A stretch of DNA of 10,922 bases from the NCBI GenBank assembly GCA_946478865.1, contig CAMLDO010000047.1, positions 1 to 10,922 on the forward strand. Direction: 5' to 3'. The notes beneath the pieces were generated by a model, which saw nothing but the letters and a program-made list of their open reading frames with translations, was not told the DNA's origin and made no database searches. The position numbers and the translations under genes are program-made. Below, in pieces: positions 7,277 through 10,922 of the stretch. Numbering within the stretch: position 1 is the stretch's first letter; the number at the start of each line of letters is the position of its first letter. The DNA comes from an uncultured Methylobacillus sp. GTDB taxonomy: Bacteria; Pseudomonadota; Gammaproteobacteria; Burkholderiales; Methylophilaceae.

Positions 7277-8041
7277 TTATTCGAGGCGGAACGAAATGGG
7301 GACGCGCACGTTGAAGCTGCGGCCGCGCAACGCTTCAGGAATTGGGGGCGGTTGTAGCATGCGCTTGACCATCTCCTGAGCCTCGGTGTTGAACACCTCG
7401 CGATCGCTGGGTTCCTCGATACGTACCGAAACCACCTTGCCGTTGCTGTCGATCTCGAGCAACAGGGTGACGGTGCCTTCCCATCCGCGCATTTGCGCAA
7501 TGCGGGGGTAGCGCTTGTGTTTGCCGATTTCGCGGCTGAGCGAATTGCCATAGGCTTGACGGGCAGCATCTAGGTCCGCTTCGCTCGGCCCTACTGGCTT
7601 TGGCGGTTCAGGTGGGGGCGGCGGAGCCGTGAATGTGGGGGGCGGCTCTTCTGGCTTGGGAGCGGCCGAGATTACGGGCGGCGGTGGTGCTTCATGACGT
7701 GGCGGCTCAGGCGGTGTCGGTGCTTCCTGCACCTTGGCTGGTGCAGGCTGCTCGACTGGCTTGGGCGGCGGCAATGGCCGTTTGACAGGCTCCGGTTTCG
7801 GCTGAGGTCTGGGCGGCTCTGGCTCCGGTTTGGGCGGTTCGGGTGGCGCAATCTCTTGAGCAGGTTGCGGGGGAGGCTCCTGCTTGACGAGTTCAATCGT
7901 TAACGGCGGTTTGGGCGGCTGTTTTTTGAATTCGATCGGGTGCAGCCACAAGCCCAGCAGCACATGCGCAATGACGGAAATCCCCAGCGCCCAGATCAGG
8001 GTATGTTCTTGAAAGCGGTTGGGGGGATTGGCGCGTGCCAT
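7277..8041 (-). CDS. tonB: TonB family energy-transducing protein
   Basis: This 254-residue protein links inner-membrane proton-motive force to outer-membrane TonB-dependent receptors. One N-terminal transmembrane anchor (about residues 14-34) contains the HVLLG element that includes the conserved His. A long periplasm-spanning Pro-rich linker from about 40 to 155 is built of PP, KP and EP units. The TonB C-terminal domain (about 160-254) is marked by Y178-P and the GWEGTVTL strand, and ends in the V-x-I-S-F-R-L-E strand. The product is near average size for the family. No exbB, exbD or receptor gene is nearby, so ExbBD must come from elsewhere. An extended -10 promoter sits about 45 bp upstream, and a kinase gene follows 12 bp downstream. 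No clear SD was found. Confidence 0.93.
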   Translation of the reverse strand: MARANPPNRFQEHTLIWALGISVIAHVLLGLWLHPIEFKKQPPKPPLTIELVKQEPPPQPAQEIAPPEPPKPEPEPPRPQPKPEPVKRPLPPPKPVEQPAPAKVQEAPTPPEPPRHEAPPPPVISAAPKPEEPPPTFTAPPPPPEPPKPVGPSEADLDAARQAYGNSLSREIGKHKRYPRIAQMRGWEGTVTLLLEIDSNGKVVSVRIEEPSDREVFNTEAQEMVKRMLQPPPIPEALRGRSFNVRVPISFRLE

Positions 8042-8084
8042 GAAATGGATGGAACTTTACTGTCTGTTATGAGGAAAACGCCGC

Positions 8085-8093
8085 ATTATAGCA
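8085..8093 (-). promoter_or_regulatory. Extended -10 promoter upstream of tonB
   Basis: Read on the minus strand this is TGC followed by a perfect TATAAT, that is, a TGn extended -10 element. It is placed so transcription would begin near 8078, about 37 nt before the tonB ATG. No good -35 hexamer is seen, which extended -10 promoters tolerate. It suggests that tonB and the kinase have their own promoter rather than relying on read-through from the hydrolase gene 118 bp upstream. Confidence 0.6.
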
Positions 8094-8159
8094 GCAAGAA
8101 ATTGGCCGTTTTTTCCTTGGTCTGGGCTGCGTGCAAGGAGAGAAGATCAGGCTGAATCA

Positions 8160-9071
8160 TCACTCCCATTCAAGTTTCGGATAGAGCAGATTGACGTTGC
8201 GCCGGTTGACGGCGTCAAACAACTCCCAGTGATCGCGTTCGGCCCCGGCGGCCGTCTCCATGGCCTGCTCCATGCTCTCGCCATGCTGGATACTGGCGCG
8301 GATGTCGGCGAGCAAGGTTTCCAGATAGCGTTGCTCATTATTCAGCGCAAGATTCCAGTCGGAAACGACGGGCCCATGGCCGGGAATGGCGCGCAGTGCG
8401 GAAACGGTACGTAGTTTCTCGATCGCGGCGAGCCAACCATTGATATCGCCATCGAGCGAGGGTGTGCGCTCGACGAAAAGCAGGTCGCCGGTCCACAGTG
8501 TCGCGGATGAGTGATCGAGCACGGTAAGGTCGGTATTGGTGTGCGCTGTGGGGAAGGCGGTCAGCAGCAAGGTGCGCTCGCCGAGGTCGAGTTCCATCGT
8601 GTTCGCGACGCTTTGGGTGGGCTTCACGATCTCGCTGCCCTTGGCAGCCTCTCCCAGCCACGTCGCATTGTTGCGCAGGTAGGCGTCTGCGCGCATTTCC
8701 ATGGCGCTCGCCAGATTGGCATGCCCGACGAATACCGGTTTGTCCTGAATAAAAGCCGCATTGCCGAAGATGTGGTCCGGATGCACATGCGTGTTGATGA
8801 CGTAGAGTATGGGCAACTCGGTTACCTTGCGCACCGATTCGCGTAATCGTTGTCCAATCGCCAGGCTGCCGCCGGTATCGATGATCGCGACCCCGGTTTT
8901 GCCTACCACGAAGCCGATATTGGAGATATCGCCGTGATAGCCCTGATCGAGATCTTCGTGCGCTCCGTGATGAACATACACGCCAGGCGCGGTTTCTTCC
9001 ATGGGGAGCGGTTCGGCGAGAAGTGCGGGGGAAGCCAGCAAGGCCAGCAGCAGCATTAAAACCTTATGCAT
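8160..9071 (-). CDS. Quinoprotein relay system zinc metallohydrolase (SoxH-like MBL fold), periplasmic
   Basis: This 303-residue secreted hydrolase of the metallo-beta-lactamase fold has a Sec signal peptide of about 20 residues, cut before EPLPME. A full binuclear metal site is visible: H95-V-H97-P-D99-H100, then H177 in TAHTNTDL, D196 in TGDLLF and H232 in PGHGP. The GDISNIGF.VG and LPILYVINTH segments and the C-terminal ending LEWE fit the 'quinoprotein relay system zinc metallohydrolase' family (SoxH-related), as recalled. Genes of this group co-occur with PQQ dehydrogenases and a SoxYZ-like carrier, and such a carrier lies 0.85 kb away. The substrate is unknown; thioester or other carrier-bound acyl hydrolysis, as in glyoxalase II relatives, is inference. 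AAGG about 10 nt upstream supports the start. The gene is divergent from cytochrome b561. A generic periplasmic MBL hydrolase is the alternative. Confidence 0.88.
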   Translation of the reverse strand: MHKVLMLLLALLASPALLAEPLPMEETAPGVYVHHGAHEDLDQGYHGDISNIGFVVGKTGVAIIDTGGSLAIGQRLRESVRKVTELPILYVINTHVHPDHIFGNAAFIQDKPVFVGHANLASAMEMRADAYLRNNATWLGEAAKGSEIVKPTQSVANTMELDLGERTLLLTAFPTAHTNTDLTVLDHSSATLWTGDLLFVERTPSLDGDINGWLAAIEKLRTVSALRAIPGHGPVVSDWNLALNNEQRYLETLLADIRASIQHGESMEQAMETAAGAERDHWELFDAVNRRNVNLLYPKLEWE

Positions 9072-9122
9072 GAATTCTTAACCTTATTGATATGAAACGA
9101 AAGTCTTGGTGCTTGCAGGGCT

Positions 9123-9131
9123 ATTATGCCA
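9123..9131 (-). promoter_or_regulatory. Candidate extended -10 promoter of the relay hydrolase gene
   Basis: On the minus strand this reads TGG then CATAAT, five of six matches to the -10 consensus with a TGn extension, about 52 bp before the hydrolase ATG. No clear -35 is present. It is supported by position in the divergent intergenic region and by similarity to the TGn promoters before tonB and the SoxYZ-like gene. Confidence 0.4.
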
Positions 9132-9214
9132 TTTCCGGTTGGACTGTCGCCTTTGTACGGCGGTTCGTCTCCGATCGATGTCGATGCTTGTCAAAAAAGT
9201 GTATATTTCCGCTG

Positions 9215-9230
9215 GGATCGGCACCGATCC
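9215..9230. promoter_or_regulatory. Perfect palindrome (possible operator) in the divergent hydrolase/cytochrome b561 region
   Basis: GGATCGG (9215-9221) and CCGATCC (9224-9230) form a perfect 7-bp inverted repeat with a 2-bp centre, 32 bp upstream of the cytochrome b561 ATG. There is no T tract, so it is not a terminator. CCGATC also occurs at 9171-9176, 53 bp before the right arm, which is close to five helical turns. A regulator-binding site is the simplest reading, and a hairpin in the 5' leader is the alternative. The 190-bp gap (9072-9261) holds no gene. Confidence 0.4.
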
Positions 9231-9261
9231 TTGCAATCTTCAAATAACGACAGGTTGAAAC

Positions 9262-9864
9262 ATGAACAATACCGTACAACGTTACACGAAAACCGCGATT
9301 GTCCTGCACTGGCTGATCGGCTTGCTGATTATCGCGCTGCTTGCCTTGGGGTTATGGATGCACGAATTGCCCAAGGATGCTCCCAAAACGGCAGCCTTCG
9401 ATCTTTTTAACTGGGGACTTTATACCGTGACGATGCCGGAGCCGGTTTCGGTACGCACCTTTTATTTCAATCTGCACAAATCCATCGGTATCACGGTGAT
9501 GGTGCTGGTCCTGCTGCGGATTTTCTGGCGCTTGACCCACGTCGCTCCAGCCTTCCCCGACACCATGAAGGGATGGGAAAAGAAGCTGGCCGATCTGGGG
9601 CACAAGGCGCTCTACGTCATGATGGTGGTCCTGCCCCTGAGCGGTTTCATCATGTCCATCTACAGCAAGTGGGGCATCCTCTGGTTTGGCATGCCACTGG
9701 TTAAAGGGCTGGACAACCCACAACTGCGCGACTTCTTTGTGGAAGTGCATGAAATTTCAGCCTGGATCATCATCGTGCTGATTGTTGTACACGTTGTTGC
9801 GGCACTCAAGCACAAGGTGGTCGACAAGGACGATGTCATGAAGCGCATGTCGCTGCACGGATAA
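9262..9864 (+). CDS. Cytochrome b561 family diheme membrane protein
   Basis: This 200-residue inner-membrane protein has about four transmembrane helices (roughly residues 12-33, 70-90, 112-132 and 163-183), longer than E. coli CybB because of a periplasmic-side loop at about 36-66. Histidines expected to bind two b hemes are H16 (LHW), H72 (LHKSIG), H163 (VHEIS) and H177 (VHVV); H114 in GHKALY is also conserved in such proteins. Family members pass electrons between quinone and periplasmic partners such as superoxide or YceI-associated systems. Here the flanking quinoprotein-relay genes suggest a role in a periplasmic oxidation chain (inference). CAGG about 7 nt before the ATG is a modest SD. 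The gene has its own terminator and stands alone between a divergent and a convergent neighbour. Confidence 0.92.
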   Translation: MNNTVQRYTKTAIVLHWLIGLLIIALLALGLWMHELPKDAPKTAAFDLFNWGLYTVTMPEPVSVRTFYFNLHKSIGITVMVLVLLRIFWRLTHVAPAFPDTMKGWEKKLADLGHKALYVMMVVLPLSGFIMSIYSKWGILWFGMPLVKGLDNPQLRDFFVEVHEISAWIIIVLIVVHVVAALKHKVVDKDDVMKRMSLHG

Positions 9865-9876
9865 CATGCCGGAAAC

Positions 9877-9905
9877 AAAAGGGCGCCTCGGCGCCCTTTT
9901 TTATT
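9877..9905. terminator. Bidirectional Rho-independent terminator between cytochrome b561 and the SoxYZ-like gene
   Basis: AAAAGGGCGC (9877-9886) pairs with GCGCCCTTTT (9891-9900) around a CTCG loop, with more Ts to about 9902 on the right and A-rich sequence (ggaaacaaaa) on the left. Both strands therefore carry a U tract after the hairpin. It sits 12 bp after the cytochrome b561 stop and just beyond the convergent SoxYZ-like stop at 9917, serving both genes. Confidence 0.9.
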
Positions 9906-9916
9906 TGTCTGCCGTT

Positions 9917-10720
9917 TCAGCCTTTTACTTCGGCGGTCTGGCTGAACGACTTGCCCTCGTTGTCATCCGCCTTTACCTCCAGCGTGCCGGGACCATCGGG
10001 CAGGTAGGTGAAACGCAGATAGGGGTCCTCGGAAACGCCGACGGCGAAATCCGCTTGCATGACCGGCTTGTTGTTATGCGTAAACGCAACCTTCTGGATG
10101 AAGAACGCCGGTTTGTAGCCGCCGGAAACCAGATCGCGTTGCAAGCCTGTGAACATCGGGTGCTTGATGTGGAAGGACGCGACGGCAGGTTCGCCGGCTT
10201 GGGGAGCGGGCTCGACATTCATCTTGATCTTGCCGGCTGCGGCGCGAATGGCTGTATCGTCGCCGTCCACCAATCCGCCGCAACCGCCAGCGGCGCGGAT
10301 GACAATATCCGTCACGAACAGGCGGCCGTCCTCGGTTTCACCGACGGCATGAATGAAGGAGTCGGTTTCCATGCGGATGCGGGTTGAAAGTCTGGGTTTG
10401 CCGCTCAGATCGGTGAAGTGATAGATCGCTGCCAGCGGAATCGGATTGGCATCCACGATCACATAGACCTTCTTGATGGCATCCTGCTCGCCCAGCTTTT
10501 TATCGATCGTGAGCGTGATAGGAACTTGTGCTCCGCTTTCAGCGCGACGCGGACCTTCCAGTTTGATGAAGGTGGCGGGCTCGATGGTTTTGCCTGCGAA
10601 AAAACTTTCCTTCAGCGTGGGCCAGAGCTTGTCGGAGGCCTCAGCCCATGCATTCGCGCTATAGGCGAGGCAGAGGCCGAGAAGCGAGATGATGGACGTG
10701 TAACCCCGTACCGTGCGCAT
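9917..10720 (-). CDS. Quinoprotein dehydrogenase-associated SoxYZ-like carrier
   Basis: This 267-residue periplasmic protein resembles a SoxY-SoxZ fusion. A Sec signal peptide (about residues 1-26, ending A-N-A-W-A) is followed by a SoxY-like beta domain (about 45-140). A G-G-C147-G-G arm at 145-149 comes next, then a SoxZ-like domain (about 165-267) with the FIQKVAFTHNNKPV and DPYLRFTY stretches. In true SoxY the GGCGG cysteine at the C-terminus carries sulfur intermediates. This fused family is instead linked with PQQ dehydrogenases and the SoxH-like hydrolase (family knowledge, recalled), and the cargo is not known. A good SD, AGGAGAAGGA, precedes the ATG. Upstream, 77 bp away, an unrecognised same-strand gene ends. 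No soxA, soxX, soxB or soxCD gene is in view, which argues against ordinary thiosulfate oxidation. Confidence 0.88.
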   Translation of the reverse strand: MRTVRGYTSIISLLGLCLAYSANAWAEASDKLWPTLKESFFAGKTIEPATFIKLEGPRRAESGAQVPITLTIDKKLGEQDAIKKVYVIVDANPIPLAAIYHFTDLSGKPRLSTRIRMETDSFIHAVGETEDGRLFVTDIVIRAAGGCGGLVDGDDTAIRAAAGKIKMNVEPAPQAGEPAVASFHIKHPMFTGLQRDLVSGGYKPAFFIQKVAFTHNNKPVMQADFAVGVSEDPYLRFTYLPDGPGTLEVKADDNEGKSFSQTAEVKG

Positions 10721-10751
10721 GATGTTCCTTCTCCTGAAGTTTATTCGCTCT

Positions 10752-10760
10752 ATATTAGCA
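10752..10760 (-). promoter_or_regulatory. Candidate extended -10 promoter of the SoxYZ-like gene
   Basis: On the minus strand TGC precedes TAATAT, a TGn-extended -10-like element about 31 bp before the ATG and within the 77-bp gap after the upstream gene. The match to TATAAT is imperfect and no good -35 is seen. Co-transcription with the upstream gene remains possible. Confidence 0.35.
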
Positions 10761-10797
10761 AATTCTCACATACTGGGCACTCGCCGGAAGAGGCAAG

Positions 10798-10922
10798 TCA
10801 CTCCAAAGTCATGAGCGGTTCGAAAGGCCCTTGCATCGCACCCGCTTCCTCCTGCCCCTTGAATGCCCGATCGACGAGATAGAGCGCATTGGCGAGATGA
10901 AGATCCTCGGGCACCTTCTGGC
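10798..10922 (-). CDS. C-terminal end of an unrecognised protein (partial at window edge)
   Basis: A minus-strand frame stays open from the window edge to a TGA at 10798-10800, giving the last 40 residues. They begin QKVPEDLHLANALYLVDRAF and end GPFEPLMTLE. This frame has the expected mix of charged and hydrophobic residues and uses codons like its neighbours. The other two minus frames give Arg/Ser/Cys-rich peptides that look like shadows. I do not recognise the family. The stretch around LANALYLVDRAF could be an amphipathic helix. It lies directly upstream of the SoxYZ-like gene on the same strand, so a link to the quinoprotein relay is possible but not shown. Confidence 0.6.
   Translation of the reverse strand, partial: QKVPEDLHLANALYLVDRAFKGQEEAGAMQGPFEPLMTLE

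Noticed and set aside
9866..10387. Plus-strand open frame of 173 codons opposite the SoxYZ-like gene
   Set aside because: It starts before the bidirectional terminator and reads through it; the antisense frame has the signal peptide, SD and family features.
9917..10720. True thiosulfate-oxidising Sox system
   Set aside because: No soxA, soxX, soxB or soxCD is seen, SoxY and SoxZ are fused, and the neighbours fit the quinoprotein-associated families instead.

Overview
This window looks like chromosomal DNA of a Gram-negative proteobacterium, most likely a betaproteobacterium. The evidence is the gene content: a lipoprotein c-type cytochrome, NDH-2, LplT, a PIN-PhoH protein, PrxQ/Bcp, TonB, a cytochrome b561 and periplasmic proteins with Sec signals. 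Base composition is moderately GC-rich by eye. The cytochrome resembles the cytochrome cL (MxaG/XoxG) electron acceptors of PQQ methanol/alcohol dehydrogenases. Two other genes match the 'quinoprotein relay' families: a SoxYZ-like carrier and a SoxH-like zinc hydrolase. A methylotroph or another user of periplasmic PQQ (possibly lanthanide-dependent) alcohol dehydrogenases is therefore plausible. No quinoprotein dehydrogenase gene lies in the window, so this lifestyle is an inference.

Layout. 1-128: terminator of an off-window gene, then the leader of the first operon. 129-2040 (+): lipoprotein cytochrome c, then type II NADH dehydrogenase, closed by a strong terminator at 2066-2090. 2096-5187 (-): a tight run read bcp -> phoH-like -> lplT. 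5255-5803 (+): thpR, transcribed divergently from bcp. It overlaps by 24 bp, tail to tail, the end of a histidine kinase gene. 5780-8041 (-): tonB followed 12 bp later by an orphan sensor histidine kinase, with an extended -10 promoter ahead of tonB. 8160-9071 (-): periplasmic metallo-beta-lactamase-fold hydrolase of the quinoprotein relay type. 9262-9864 (+): cytochrome b561, divergent from the hydrolase across a 190-bp regulatory region that holds a perfect palindrome. A bidirectional terminator at 9877-9905 separates it from the convergent SoxYZ-like carrier (9917-10720, -). The window ends inside the C-terminus of an unrecognised minus-strand gene.

How the parts may work together. The right-hand third is a periplasmic redox neighbourhood. 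The SoxYZ-like carrier has a cysteine on a GGCGG swinging arm, the hydrolase carries a full binuclear metal-site motif, and the cytochrome b561 could exchange electrons with the membrane quinone pool. At the left end, the cytochrome cL-like lipoprotein could take electrons from a quinoprotein dehydrogenase, while NDH-2 feeds NADH electrons to quinone. The middle block is mostly housekeeping: peroxide defence, RNA metabolism, lysophospholipid import and RNA 2',3'-cyclic phosphate hydrolysis. The tonB-kinase pair suggests signal-linked outer-membrane uptake. No tRNA, rRNA, CRISPR array, insertion sequence or phage gene was seen.
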